DNA from: Sedimenticola sp.
GTDB lineage: Bacteria > Pseudomonadota > Gammaproteobacteria > Chromatiales > Chromatiaceae
Direction of reading: 5' to 3'
Length of the DNA: 64,000 nucleotides
NCBI GenBank assembly: GCA_026984735.1
Contig: JALSRN010000079.1
Location: forward strand, 1-64,000
Part shown: positions 12,227 through 19,897 of the stretch, in pieces
How the letters are laid out: every line of letters begins with the position of its first letter
Numbering within the stretch: position 1 is the stretch's first letter
Notes under the pieces: model-generated
What the model was told of the DNA's origin: nothing
The model's database searches: none
What the model saw: the letters and a program-made list of their open reading frames with translations, nothing else
Translations under genes and position numbers: made by a program

Positions 12227-12652
12227 ATGGCCATGACCGTACACGTCGACATCGTCAGCGCCGAAGGGGAGCTCTTCTCGGGCCAGGGCGAGATGATCTA
12301 CGCGCCGGCGGTGATGGGCGAGATCGGCATCGCGCCGCGGCACGCGCCACTGGTGACGCGGCTCAAGCCGGGCGACGTGCGGGTCGATCCCGGCCAGGGG
12401 AAACCCATGGAGCATTTCTACGTCTCCGGTGGAATCCTCGAAGTGCAGCCTTTTCGCGTCACCGTGCTGGCGGACACCGGCGTGCGCGCCACCGATCTGG
12501 ACGAGGCGGCTGCGCTGGAGGCCAAGAAACGGGCCGAAGAGGCGCTGGCCAACAAGACCGGTGAGATGGAGATCGCCCGCGCCCAGGCCGAGCTGGCCGA
12601 AGCGGTGGCCCAGCTGCAAACCATCGAAAAGCTGCGCAAGATGAAGAAATGA
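12227..12652 (+). CDS. atpC: F1Fo ATP synthase subunit epsilon
   Basis: 141 residues. The N-terminal beta-sandwich (VHVDIVSAEGELFSGQ, APRHAPLVTRLKPG) sits on the c-ring and gamma; the C-terminal helical hairpin (LEAKKRAEEALANK onward) can inhibit ATP hydrolysis. It is the last gene of the operon, followed by a terminator. Confidence 0.96.
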   Translation: MAMTVHVDIVSAEGELFSGQGEMIYAPAVMGEIGIAPRHAPLVTRLKPGDVRVDPGQGKPMEHFYVSGGILEVQPFRVTVLADTGVRATDLDEAAALEAKKRAEEALANKTGEMEIARAQAELAEAVAQLQTIEKLRKMKK

Positions 12653-12690
12653 AGCCGATCGTTCATGGATCGGCGGTTCTGTGATCCAGG

Positions 12691-12720
12691 CCCTGTCAGC
12701 GCTGCTGCCAGGGTTTTTCC
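12691..12720 (+). terminator. Intrinsic terminator of the atp operon
   Basis: Stem CCCTG.CAGC / GCTG.CAGGG with one internal mismatch (12691-12713) and a 3-nt loop, followed by TTTTT (12714-12718). Confidence 0.85.
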
Positions 12721-12742
12721 TTTCATTTAGAATGTGAAAACG

Positions 12743-13243
12743 ATGAGCGAAGAGAAGGTACAGCCGGGGAAATACGTCGCCATTCGCTACAGCATCCGCG
12801 ACGACGCCGGCAACGTGGTGGAGCAGCACGACCTGCCCGTGGGATTCGTCTACGGCTCGGACACGGAGCTCATCGGCGGCATGGACCAGGCCATCCTCGG
12901 CAAGGTGGCGGGGGATACGGTGGAGGTGGAGCTCAAGCCCCAGGAGGCTTTCGGCGAGCACGATCCGGCCCTCACCTTTACCGACGACATCGAGAACGTC
13001 CCCCCCCAGTTCCGGCGCGTGGGCGCGGAGGTGCAGATGCAGAACGAGGCGGGCGAGACCCGCACCTTCTACATCTCCCGCATCGAAGACGGCAAGGTGA
13101 CGGTGGACGGCAACCATCCTCTGGCCGGCAAGGCGCTGACCGTGCGGGTGGAGATCCTGGAGGTGCGGGACGCCAAGCCGGGGGAAGAGCTCACCAGCGG
13201 CATCCATGCGGTGAACATGCCGGGTTCGTCAACCGTCAATTGA
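12743..13243 (+). CDS. FKBP-type peptidyl-prolyl cis-trans isomerase, SlyD-like
   Basis: About 166 residues from ATG 12743; a GTG at 12734 would add three residues. The N-terminal FKBP part has VAIRYSIRDDAGNVVEQ and GFVYGSDTELIGGMDQAILG, then the inserted-flap chaperone domain (EAFGEHDPALTFTDD ... GAEVQMQNE) and NHPLAGKALTVRVEIL. This layout matches SlyD/FkpB-like isomerases. The His/Cys-rich nickel-binding tail of true SlyD is missing; the tail is NMPGSSTVN. So it probably folds proteins in the cytoplasm without the nickel-chaperone role. It has no convincing Shine-Dalgarno sequence. It stands alone between the atp terminator and glmU. Confidence 0.88.
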   Translation: MSEEKVQPGKYVAIRYSIRDDAGNVVEQHDLPVGFVYGSDTELIGGMDQAILGKVAGDTVEVELKPQEAFGEHDPALTFTDDIENVPPQFRRVGAEVQMQNEAGETRTFYISRIEDGKVTVDGNHPLAGKALTVRVEILEVRDAKPGEELTSGIHAVNMPGSSTVN

Positions 13244-13292
13244 CGATTTTGGGAAAGCTCCCATCGTCTGAACAGCATCGGGAAATCGAGGG

Positions 13293-14654
13293 ATGAAGCT
13301 GGGAATCGTCATCCTGGCCGCCGGCCAGGGCACAAGGATGAGGTCGCGCCTTCCCAAGGTATTGCACCAGTTGGCGGGGCGGCCCCTGCTGCAGCATGTG
13401 GTGGAGACGGCCTTCGCGCTGGCGCCCGAGCGCGTGGTGGTGGTCTACGGACATGGCGGCGAGGCAGTGCGCCGCGCGCTTGCCGACGAACGCCTCGTCT
13501 GGGTGGAGCAGCGTGAGCAGCTGGGCACCGGGCACGCCGTGCAACAGGCCCTTCCCGCCCTGGAAGGGCTCGACCGGGTGCTGGTGCTCTACGGCGACGT
13601 TCCCCTCATTCGCGCCGCCAGCCTGCGTCGCCTAATCGACACCACCGAATCGGCCCTGGGGCTGATGACCGTGAATCTCGCCGACCCCTCCGGCTACGGG
13701 CGCGTGCTGCGCGACCAGGCGGGCAACGTGCTCCGCATCGTCGAGGAGAAGGACGCTTCCGCAGAGGAGAAGGCGGTCACCGAGATCAATACCGGCATCC
13801 TGCTGCTGGAGGTGGAGCGGCTGAAGGAGTGGCTCGCCCGCCTCTCGCCCGACAACGCCCAGGGCGAGTACTACCTCACCGACGTCATCGCCATGGCGGT
13901 GCACGAAGGGGTGGCGGTCCACGTCGCCCAGCCCGCCGAGGCGGTGGAGGCGGAGGGGGTCAACACCCGCGCCCAGCTCGCCGCTCTGGAGCGGGTGTTC
14001 CAGCGCTGGCAGGCTGAAGAGCTGATGGCGCAAGGGGTCACGCTGCTCGATCCCGCCCGTTTCGATCTGCGGGGCAGCCTGCGAGCCGGCACCGACGTGG
14101 TGCTGGACGTCAACGTGATCCTGGAAGGCGAGGTGGCGCTGGGCGACGGGGTTCGGGTGGGTGCCAACACCGTGCTGCGCGACGTGCGCGTGGAGGACGG
14201 CGTCACCATCCTGGAGAACTGCGTCATCGAGCAGGCGCACATCGGACCGGGTTGCCGTATCGGCCCCTTCAGCCGCATCCGTCCCGGCACCGAGCTGGTG
14301 GGCGAGGCCCACGTGGGCAATTTCGTGGAGATCAAGAACTCCACCATCGGGCTCGGCTCCAAGGTGAACCACCTCAGTTATGTGGGCGACACCCACATGG
14401 GGGCGGGGGTCAATATCGGCGCCGGCACCATCACCTGCAACTACGACGGCGCCTACAAGCACCGAACCCTCATTGGCGACAACGCCTTCATCGGTTCCAA
14501 CACCGCCCTGGTGGCGCCGGTGACCGTGGGCGACGGCGCCACCGTCGGCGCCGGTTCCGTCATCGCCAAGGAGGCCCCGGCGCAGAAGCTCACCCTCACC
14601 CGTCCGCGCCAGGTGACCATCGAAGGCTGGAGCCGTCCACAAAAGGAGAAGTGA
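13293..14654 (+). CDS. glmU: Bifunctional UDP-GlcNAc pyrophosphorylase / glucosamine-1-phosphate acetyltransferase
   Basis: 453 residues. The N-terminal uridyltransferase domain begins with the nucleotide loop LAAGQGTRMRSRLPKVLH and has LYGDVPLI and EINTGILL. The C-terminal left-handed beta-helix (from about 250) holds the acetyltransferase, with VEIKNSTIGLGSKVNHLSY and NIGAGTITCNYDG. It makes UDP-N-acetylglucosamine for peptidoglycan and lipopolysaccharide. It is followed after 3 bp by glmS, so the two steps of amino-sugar supply are co-transcribed, as in many gammaproteobacteria after atp. Confidence 0.98.
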   Translation: MKLGIVILAAGQGTRMRSRLPKVLHQLAGRPLLQHVVETAFALAPERVVVVYGHGGEAVRRALADERLVWVEQREQLGTGHAVQQALPALEGLDRVLVLYGDVPLIRAASLRRLIDTTESALGLMTVNLADPSGYGRVLRDQAGNVLRIVEEKDASAEEKAVTEINTGILLLEVERLKEWLARLSPDNAQGEYYLTDVIAMAVHEGVAVHVAQPAEAVEAEGVNTRAQLAALERVFQRWQAEELMAQGVTLLDPARFDLRGSLRAGTDVVLDVNVILEGEVALGDGVRVGANTVLRDVRVEDGVTILENCVIEQAHIGPGCRIGPFSRIRPGTELVGEAHVGNFVEIKNSTIGLGSKVNHLSYVGDTHMGAGVNIGAGTITCNYDGAYKHRTLIGDNAFIGSNTALVAPVTVGDGATVGAGSVIAKEAPAQKLTLTRPRQVTIEGWSRPQKEK

Positions 14655-14657
14655 TCC

Positions 14658-16487
14658 ATGTGCGGCATCGTCGGCGCCATTGCGCAGAGGAACGTGACCC
14701 CCATTCTCATGGAGGGACTGCGCCGTCTCGAGTACCGCGGATACGATTCCGCCGGCATCGCCATTCGTGACGAGCAGGGGCGGTTGCAGCGCATCCGCTC
14801 GGTGGGCAAGGTGGCCGCCTTGCAGGCGCGGCTCGACGAGGCGCCTTTGACCGGCTCCCTGGGGATCGCCCACACCCGCTGGGCCACCCACGGCATTCCC
14901 GCGGAACGCAACGCCCACCCCCACATGAGCGGCGAGCAGGTGGCGGTGGTGCACAACGGCATCATCGAGAACCATGCCGAGCTGCGCAGCGAGCTGGAGG
15001 CCGACGGCTACCGCTTCGTCTCCGAAACCGACACCGAGGTGATCGCCCACCTGCTGGCCCGCGAGCTGGAGCGGGCCGGCGGCGATCTGGAGAAGGCGTT
15101 TCGCAGCGCCGTCGCCCGCCTGGTGGGCGCCTACGCCCTGGCGGTGGCGAGCCCCGCGGATCCCGACCGCATCATGGTGGCCCGCTCGGGCAGTCCCCTG
15201 GTGATCGGCGTGGGCAAGGGCGAGCATTTCATCGCCTCGGACGTTTTCGCGCTGCTGCCGGAGACCTCCGATTTCATCTTTCTGGAAGAGGGGGACTGGG
15301 GCGAAGTGCGCCGCGACGGCGTCTTCCTGCGCGACCGCGACGGCAATCCCGTGGAGCGGCCGGTGTCCTCCTCGCGGCTACACGCCGGAGCGGTGGACAA
15401 GGGCGCCTATCCCCACTACATGCTCAAAGAGATCTTCGAGCAGCCTTCGGTCATCGCCGAGACCCTGGAGGGTCGCATCTACAAAAGGCGGCTGCTGGAG
15501 GAGAGCTTCGGCCACGAGACTCGGGCACTCCTCGACGGCGCCCGCAACGTCCACATCATCGCCTGTGGCACCAGCTATCACGCCGGGCTGGTGGCGCGCT
15601 ACTGGTTCGAAGAGGTGGGCGTGCCCTGTCAGGTGGAGGTGGCCAGCGAGTTTCGCTACCGCAAAGTGGTGGTGCCGGAGAATACCCTTTTCGTCACCAT
15701 TTCCCAGTCGGGCGAGACCGCCGACACCCTGGCGGCGCTGCGGGGCAGCCGGGAGATGGGGTATCTGGGCAGCCTCACCATCTGCAACGTGCCCGAGAGC
15801 TCGCTGGTGCGCGAGTCCGACGTGGCGCTCATGACCCGCGCCGGCGCCGAGATCGGCGTGGCCTCCACCAAGGCCTTCACCACCCAGCTGGTGGCGCTGC
15901 GGCTGTTGGCGCTGGCCTTCGCCAAGCGGGGCGGTGCGCCCGATGCCTGGCTCGAGTCCCAGGTGGAAGAGCTCCAGGCGCTGCCCCGCCAGGTGGAGCA
16001 GGCGCTCAAGCTCAGCGAACCCATCCGGCGGATGGCGGAATCCTTCTCCGACAAGGAGAACGCCCTTTTTCTGGGGCGGGGAGCCTTCTACCCCATCGCC
16101 ATGGAGGGGGCGCTGAAGCTCAAGGAGATCTCCTACATCCATGCCGAGGCCTATCCGGCGGGAGAGCTCAAGCACGGCCCCCTGGCGCTGGTGGACGAGA
16201 AGATGCCGGTGGTCTGCGCCCTGCCCGACGATCCCTTGCTGGAGAAGGTGCTCTCCAACCTTCAGGAGGTGCGCGCGCGGGGCGGCGAGCTCTTTCTCTT
16301 CAGCGACCGGCGGGTGAAGATCGACCTGGACCGTTTTCAGAGCCTCACTCTGGACGACATCTGCCCCGGCACCTCCCCCATCGTCTACACGGTGCCCCTG
16401 CAGCTGCTCGCCTACCACGTGGCGGTGCTCAAGGGCACCGACGTGGATCAGCCGCGCAACCTGGCCAAGTCGGTGACGGTGGAGTGA
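14658..16487 (+). CDS. glmS: Glutamine--fructose-6-phosphate aminotransferase (isomerizing)
   Basis: 609 residues, the E. coli length. The mature N-terminal Cys of the class II glutaminase is in MCGIVGAIAQ; RRLEYRGYDSAGIAI and HTRWATHG follow. Two SIS sugar-isomerase domains carry ACGTSYHAG, SQSGETADT and the C-terminal KSVTVE signature. It makes glucosamine-6-phosphate. AAAAGGAG precedes the ATG. Its stop codon (16485-16487) abuts the stop of the convergent hemerythrin gene with no bases between. Confidence 0.98.
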   Translation: MCGIVGAIAQRNVTPILMEGLRRLEYRGYDSAGIAIRDEQGRLQRIRSVGKVAALQARLDEAPLTGSLGIAHTRWATHGIPAERNAHPHMSGEQVAVVHNGIIENHAELRSELEADGYRFVSETDTEVIAHLLARELERAGGDLEKAFRSAVARLVGAYALAVASPADPDRIMVARSGSPLVIGVGKGEHFIASDVFALLPETSDFIFLEEGDWGEVRRDGVFLRDRDGNPVERPVSSSRLHAGAVDKGAYPHYMLKEIFEQPSVIAETLEGRIYKRRLLEESFGHETRALLDGARNVHIIACGTSYHAGLVARYWFEEVGVPCQVEVASEFRYRKVVVPENTLFVTISQSGETADTLAALRGSREMGYLGSLTICNVPESSLVRESDVALMTRAGAEIGVASTKAFTTQLVALRLLALAFAKRGGAPDAWLESQVEELQALPRQVEQALKLSEPIRRMAESFSDKENALFLGRGAFYPIAMEGALKLKEISYIHAEAYPAGELKHGPLALVDEKMPVVCALPDDPLLEKVLSNLQEVRARGGELFLFSDRRVKIDLDRFQSLTLDDICPGTSPIVYTVPLQLLAYHVAVLKGTDVDQPRNLAKSVTVE

Positions 16488-16886
16488 TCAGTGGGCGCTG
16501 ATCCAGCTCCCCGCCTCCATGTCGGAGCCGAAGATATGGCCGGTGAGCCACTGCTCCAGGTGCTCGATGTCGCCCGCTGAAAGCGGACGGTTGGCTTCGA
16601 TGCGCCGGCGGTGGAGTTCGCGGATGCCGTCCAGCAGCTCCTGGTGCTCCTTGCGGTGCGCCTCCAGATCCGGATAGCCCGCCTCGAACATCAGCCGCTC
16701 CTCGTGCTTGAAGTGCCACTCGGTGCAGGCGAGGAGCTCTTCCAGCAAAAGCTCCACGTACTCCCGGGGCTCGTTCTGCTCCATGGCGTGGCCCAGGCGG
16801 TTGAAGCTTTCCACCAGCCGCCGGTGGTCCTCGTCGATCTCTTCCACCTGCACGCTCAGGGTCTTGTCCCAGATCAGGTCTCGCAT
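16488..16886 (-). CDS. Bacteriohemerythrin (single-domain O2-binding di-iron protein)
   Basis: 132 residues starting MRDLIWDKTLSVQV after GGAGGA. All iron ligands of the canonical fold are in place: His21, His58, Glu62 (HFKHE), His77, His81, His117 and Asp122 (HIFGSD). Such proteins bind O2 reversibly and are used for oxygen storage, delivery to oxidases, or sensing in micro-oxic bacteria. No output domain is attached. Convergent with glmS, abutting stop to stop; divergent from the small acidic protein at 17102. Confidence 0.93.
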   Translation of the reverse strand: MRDLIWDKTLSVQVEEIDEDHRRLVESFNRLGHAMEQNEPREYVELLLEELLACTEWHFKHEERLMFEAGYPDLEAHRKEHQELLDGIRELHRRRIEANRPLSAGDIEHLEQWLTGHIFGSDMEAGSWISAH

Positions 16887-17101
16887 GGCGCATCCTCCGG
16901 AAAAAAACCACGCTTTCATGGTAGGGCCTCCGCTGGTTGCAGGAAAGCCGGCGCCGCTCGGCTGCTGATCCAGATCAAGGGGCTGATGATGAGGGAGGAA
17001 AAGTTTTCACGGAACCATTGAGATCGGTCAATTCGCCCCCAGATGGCAATTAGTATATTAGAGTTAAATGAAATTCTTGCGCGAATACGCCGGAGGTTGC
17101 C

Positions 17102-17236
17102 ATGAGTGATGAAATGTTGAAAGTGGATTGCGCCGAGTGGCGCGAAGTGGCCGATGAGAACCCTTCCGAGATGGAGGTGGTGGTGGAGATGATGATCGAG
17201 GCCGAGGAGGAGCTCTGCTTCGAAGAAGCGGCCTGA
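17102..17236 (+). CDS. Small acidic protein, 44 residues, unknown function
   Basis: A short gene with GGAGG six bases before its ATG, and its own strong terminator 22 bp after its stop. The product begins MSDEMLKVDCAEWREVADEN and is highly acidic (many Glu/Asp, few basic residues) with two cysteines (residues 10 and 39). The Met-Glu-Val-Val-Val-Glu-Met-Met stretch could be an amphipathic helix. An AT-rich stretch (17041-17070, TTAGTATATTAGAG) could hold its promoter. I do not recognise a family. Confidence 0.6.
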   Translation: MSDEMLKVDCAEWREVADENPSEMEVVVEMMIEAEEELCFEEAA

Positions 17237-17258
17237 GGCGCTCCGCCGCCCGAACCCG

Positions 17259-17289
17259 GAACCCGCCGCTTGGCGGGTTCTCTTTTTTT
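17259..17289 (+). terminator. Intrinsic terminator after the 44-residue acidic protein
   Basis: Perfect 9-bp stem GAACCCGCC / GGCGGGTTC with a GCTT loop, followed by TCTTTTTTT. Confidence 0.93.
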
Positions 17290-17313
17290 GCAAGGGAGAA
17301 CCGTGCTGCCATA

Positions 17314-17823
17314 ATGGGCCTCATGGGGAGACCGCGGATCAGCATCATCGTGGCGCGGGCGCGCAACGGCGTCATCGGCCGGCGGAACCGGCTACCCTGG
17401 CGCCTGCCGGCGGACCTGCAGCGCTTCAAGGCGGTCACCATGGGCAAGCCCATGGTGATGGGGCGGCGCACCTGGGAGTCTCTGCCGGGATTGCTGCCGG
17501 GGCGTCGCCACATCGTGGTGAGTCGTGACCCCGCCTACGGGGCCGAGGGGGCGGAAGTGGCCTCCTCGCTGGCCGGGGCGGTGGCGCTGGCCGGCGCGGT
17601 GGAGGAGGTGATGGTGATCGGCGGCGCCCAGCTCTACCGCCAGGCGCTGCCCCTGGCGGAGCGCATCTACCTTACCGAAGTGGATGCGGAAGTGGAGGGG
17701 GATACTTGGTTTCCCTCCTTCGACGAGTCCGAATGGGAGGAGCGACGGCGGGAGGAGTTTCCGGCGGACGAGCGCAACGAGTTTCCCTACGCTTTCGTGA
17801 ACCTGGAACGGAGGAGACCATGA
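17314..17823 (+). CDS. folA: Dihydrofolate reductase
   Basis: 169 residues from ATG 17314; ATG 17323 (MGRPRISIIVA) is an alternative that fits the family start better. It reduces dihydrofolate with NADPH. Marks: NGVIGRRNRLPWRLPADLQRFK with the catalytic Asp, MVMGRRTWESLPGLLPGR, EVMVIGGAQLYRQALP and YLTEVDAEVEGDTWFP. A possible promoter (TTGCAA 17288, CATAAT 17310) overlaps the first ATG, which would make the transcript almost leaderless. The stop overlaps the start of the arfA-like gene (ATGA), suggesting translational coupling. Confidence 0.96.
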   Translation: MGLMGRPRISIIVARARNGVIGRRNRLPWRLPADLQRFKAVTMGKPMVMGRRTWESLPGLLPGRRHIVVSRDPAYGAEGAEVASSLAGAVALAGAVEEVMVIGGAQLYRQALPLAERIYLTEVDAEVEGDTWFPSFDESEWEERRREEFPADERNEFPYAFVNLERRRP

Positions 17824-17993
17824 AGAAGGGCAAAGCGAAACGGCTGGTGATGCAGCCGCGTTACCGCATGAGAGTGGTGCGCGACCGCCGCAAGTACAGC
17901 CGCAAGACGAAGCACAAAAAAGCCCCCGAAAACGGGGGCTTTTCCATGTTCGGCCCGATGGAGCGGTCTCTTTCTTTCCTCGCGCGAATGTGA
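17820..17993 (+). CDS. arfA: ArfA-like alternative ribosome-rescue factor with internal terminator
   Basis: 57 residues, very basic. Residues 13-33 (PRYRMRVVRDRRKYSRKTKHK) resemble the ArfA core FRxRVxxxKKGKGSYxRKxxH, with the GKGS part shortened. ArfA recruits RF2 to ribosomes stalled on non-stop mRNA as a backup for tmRNA. A strong hairpin lies inside the coding region at 17918-17943; termination there would yield a message without stop codon, ending around codon 41, after the whole basic core. In E. coli arfA exactly such an internal terminator or RNase III hairpin makes ArfA subject to tmRNA, so the layout supports the identification. The ATG overlaps the folA stop (ATGA). Identity rests on a short motif, so moderate confidence. 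Confidence 0.62.
   Translation: MKKGKAKRLVMQPRYRMRVVRDRRKYSRKTKHKKAPENGGFSMFGPMERSLSFLARM
17916..17945. terminator. Bidirectional intrinsic terminator inside the arfA-like gene
   Basis: Perfect 11-bp stem AAAAGCCCCCG / CGGGGGCTTTT around an AAAA loop. On the plus strand the tail is four T; on the minus strand it is six T (after GGGGGC), so it can also end the convergent lipoprotein/fructosamine-kinase transcript from the right. Confidence 0.85.
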
Positions 17994-18003
17994 TGAAGCC
18001 GAG

Positions 18004-18882
18004 TCAAACCTCCGCCAGCAGCCGTTCCATCATGTTCTGCGCCTGGCCCACGTAGCCGCCACCGAACATGTTGGCGTGGTTGAGGATGTGGTAGAGGTTG
18101 TAGAGGGTGCGACGCACGCCATAGCCGGGGTCGAGGGGCCAGACTGCCTGGTAGGCCTCATAGAAGGCGCCTCCGAAGCCGCCGAAGAGCTCGGTCATGG
18201 CGAGCTCTGCTTCGCGGTCGCCGTAATAGACCGCGGGGTCGTAGATCACCGGTCGGTCCTCCGGGTCGAAGGCGAGGTTGCCGCCCCAGAGATCGCCGTG
18301 GATCAGGCTGGGCGCGGGGGCGTGGTCGATGAGGGCCGGAAACCGCTCCAGCAGCGCCTCTCCCAGCCGTTGGAGCCGGCCGCCATAGCCGTTGCGCCTC
18401 GCCAGTTCCAGCTGGAACCCGAGCCGGCGCTCGCGCCAGAATTCGATCCACTCTGTCATCCAGTCGTTGGGCTGGGGGGTGGAACCGATGGTGTTGTCGC
18501 GATGCCAACCGAACGCCTCGGCCTGGTGGCGGTGCAGTTCCGCCAGTTGTTCGCCCGCGCGGGCCATGGCGCGTCCGGAGCCGGGGCCCATGGGGATGTG
18601 CTCCAGGACGAGAAAGCTCTGGCCCCGATGCCGGCCGCTGCAGAGCGGGCGGGGCACCCGGATGGCGCCGGCGCCGGCCAGCGCCTGAAGGCCGGCCGCC
18701 TCGGCCTCGAACATGTCGAGGCGGGAAGCGTCGTTGAGCTTGACGAACCAGGCGCTCTCGCCGTCCGCCAGCTTCACCGCGGTGTTGATGCAGCCGCCGC
18801 CGAGGGTGCGCGGAGGCGCGGGAGAGAAGGGACGGCCCGTCTCCTTGGAAATTCGTTCGGCGATGTGTTGCCAGATGTTCAG
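18004..18882 (-). CDS. Fructosamine kinase family protein (FN3K-like, YniA type)
   Basis: About 292 residues if started at CTG 18882. Family marks: LGGGCINTAVKL near the N-terminus, FLVLEHIPMG, LHRHQAEAFGWHRDNTIGST, and the kinase catalytic loop HGDLWGGNLAF with metal-binding IYDPAVYYGDREAELAM. It phosphorylates ketosamines or ribulosamines on glycated proteins or small amines to destabilise them (family knowledge). There is no ATG, GTG or TTG at the position where homologues begin (MWQxIAxxIS); CTG overlapping the stop of the upstream gene (CTGA) is the most plausible start, with GGGGA upstream. Confidence 0.88.
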   Translation of the reverse strand: MNIWQHIAERISKETGRPFSPAPPRTLGGGCINTAVKLADGESAWFVKLNDASRLDMFEAEAAGLQALAGAGAIRVPRPLCSGRHRGQSFLVLEHIPMGPGSGRAMARAGEQLAELHRHQAEAFGWHRDNTIGSTPQPNDWMTEWIEFWRERRLGFQLELARRNGYGGRLQRLGEALLERFPALIDHAPAPSLIHGDLWGGNLAFDPEDRPVIYDPAVYYGDREAELAMTELFGGFGGAFYEAYQAVWPLDPGYGVRRTLYNLYHILNHANMFGGGYVGQAQNMMERLLAEV

Positions 18883-19508
18883 ATCAGCCCGCTTCCCCGG
18901 AGTGAGTCGAGTACCTCGTCGGCGATCTCCCGAATGGTGCCGACGATGCTGCGTGGATTCTTGGTCTGGACGTTGGCGGCCCACAACATCTTCTCGCTGC
19001 GCGGCGAAAAATAGCGGAACTGCATCTTGAAATAGTCGTCCGCGCCGATGTAGCCGGGGCGGTAGATGCCGCGGTAGCTGCGGTAGTAGTAGTCGTAGAA
19101 GCCGTTGTAGTGGTAGCTGTCGGGAAACCAATCGAGTCGGCTGGGCACATGTTTGTGCTTCTTCTCCACCCCTTGGAGCTGGGCCACCAGAACCCCGTCG
19201 GCGCCGGACGCCGCCAACAGATGGCGCACCTCCGCCTCTTCATCCATATCGGTGCGGTGCGGGGCGAGGCGGTGGCTGGGTATCACCTCGAACCCCTTCG
19301 CCTTGGCCTCGGCCACGAAGTGGTCCTCGAAATAGGCGCGGGTGACCGGGTCCTTGATGAGAGAGAGCAGCAGAATGCGCTTGGCCTTGGGCCCGGAGAG
19401 CTTTTCCGCCCGCCACTTCTCGGTGATCTTGGTGGAGGAACAGCCGCTGGCCGCCAATGCTAAGATGGCCACGAAGAGCAGAAAGAGCGGGCGGGAAAAG
19501 GGGGGCAT
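18879..19508 (-). CDS. DUF4136-like lipoprotein
   Basis: 209 residues from ATG 19508. The start MPPFSRPLFLLFVAILALAASGC is a lipoprotein signal with lipobox AASGC, so it is likely anchored in the outer membrane facing the periplasm. The mature part has ILLLSLIKDPVTRAYFEDHF and an unusual Tyr-rich segment (YHYNGFYDYYYRSYRGIY), then a C-terminal WAANVQTKNPRSIVGTIREI resembling the GNA1162/DUF4136 family of unknown function. Its stop overlaps the presumed CTG start of the kinase gene, indicating a two-gene operon. Confidence 0.7.
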   Translation of the reverse strand: MPPFSRPLFLLFVAILALAASGCSSTKITEKWRAEKLSGPKAKRILLLSLIKDPVTRAYFEDHFVAEAKAKGFEVIPSHRLAPHRTDMDEEAEVRHLLAASGADGVLVAQLQGVEKKHKHVPSRLDWFPDSYHYNGFYDYYYRSYRGIYRPGYIGADDYFKMQFRYFSPRSEKMLWAANVQTKNPRSIVGTIREIADEVLDSLRGSGLI

Positions 19509-19600
19509 CCGGCGGAAAGAGTGGTGAAAACCGGCCCAGATGATACGGAGTGGCGGCGGCTTTGGCAACTTGGGGGGCGGGTTCTGGAGAGAATATTAGA

Positions 19601-19802
19601 ATATTGTTATACACAAGGGTTTTCAAAGGTCGAAAGCCGGGCGGCATCTTTTCCGGGCCTGCGGCCCGCACGCGCGGATTCAATGTATGTTATTGATAAT
19701 AGAAGAGTTGTCTTGATGGTTCCGGTGTCGTGGGAACGCTTTCGCCGCGGTTGTCCGGAAAGTCGCGCTGCAGCGAGAGAAAGATCCACAAAGTTATCCA
19801 CA
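19601..19802. promoter_or_regulatory. AT-rich intergenic region with DnaA boxes upstream of priA
   Basis: The 389-bp gap between the divergent lipoprotein and priA contains TTATACACA (19607-19615) and TTATCCACA (19794-19802), both matching the DnaA box consensus, plus a degenerate box AGATCCACA (19782-19790) beside the second. AT-rich tracts GAATATTAGAATATTG and GTTATTGATAATAGAAG lie between or next to them. There is no gene in the gap. It may be a DnaA-regulated promoter for priA, a DnaA-titrating site or part of an origin-like region. Confidence 0.45.
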
Positions 19803-19897
19803 GGGCGAAGGCGAAGCGGAGAACCCCTTTCCTTATGGCGGCGGAGATTCCCAACGGCCTTTTTCGGAGCCGTTCCCTCCTTTCTCCGGTGTCTTCC

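Noticed and set aside
12743-13243. Calling the FKBP protein SlyD outright
   Set aside because: The His/Cys-rich metal-binding tail is absent, so the specific name is not supported.
19509-19897. Declaring the priA upstream gap to be oriC
   Set aside because: Only two consensus DnaA boxes were seen and no dnaA, rpmH or mnmG neighbour; kept only as a candidate regulatory region.
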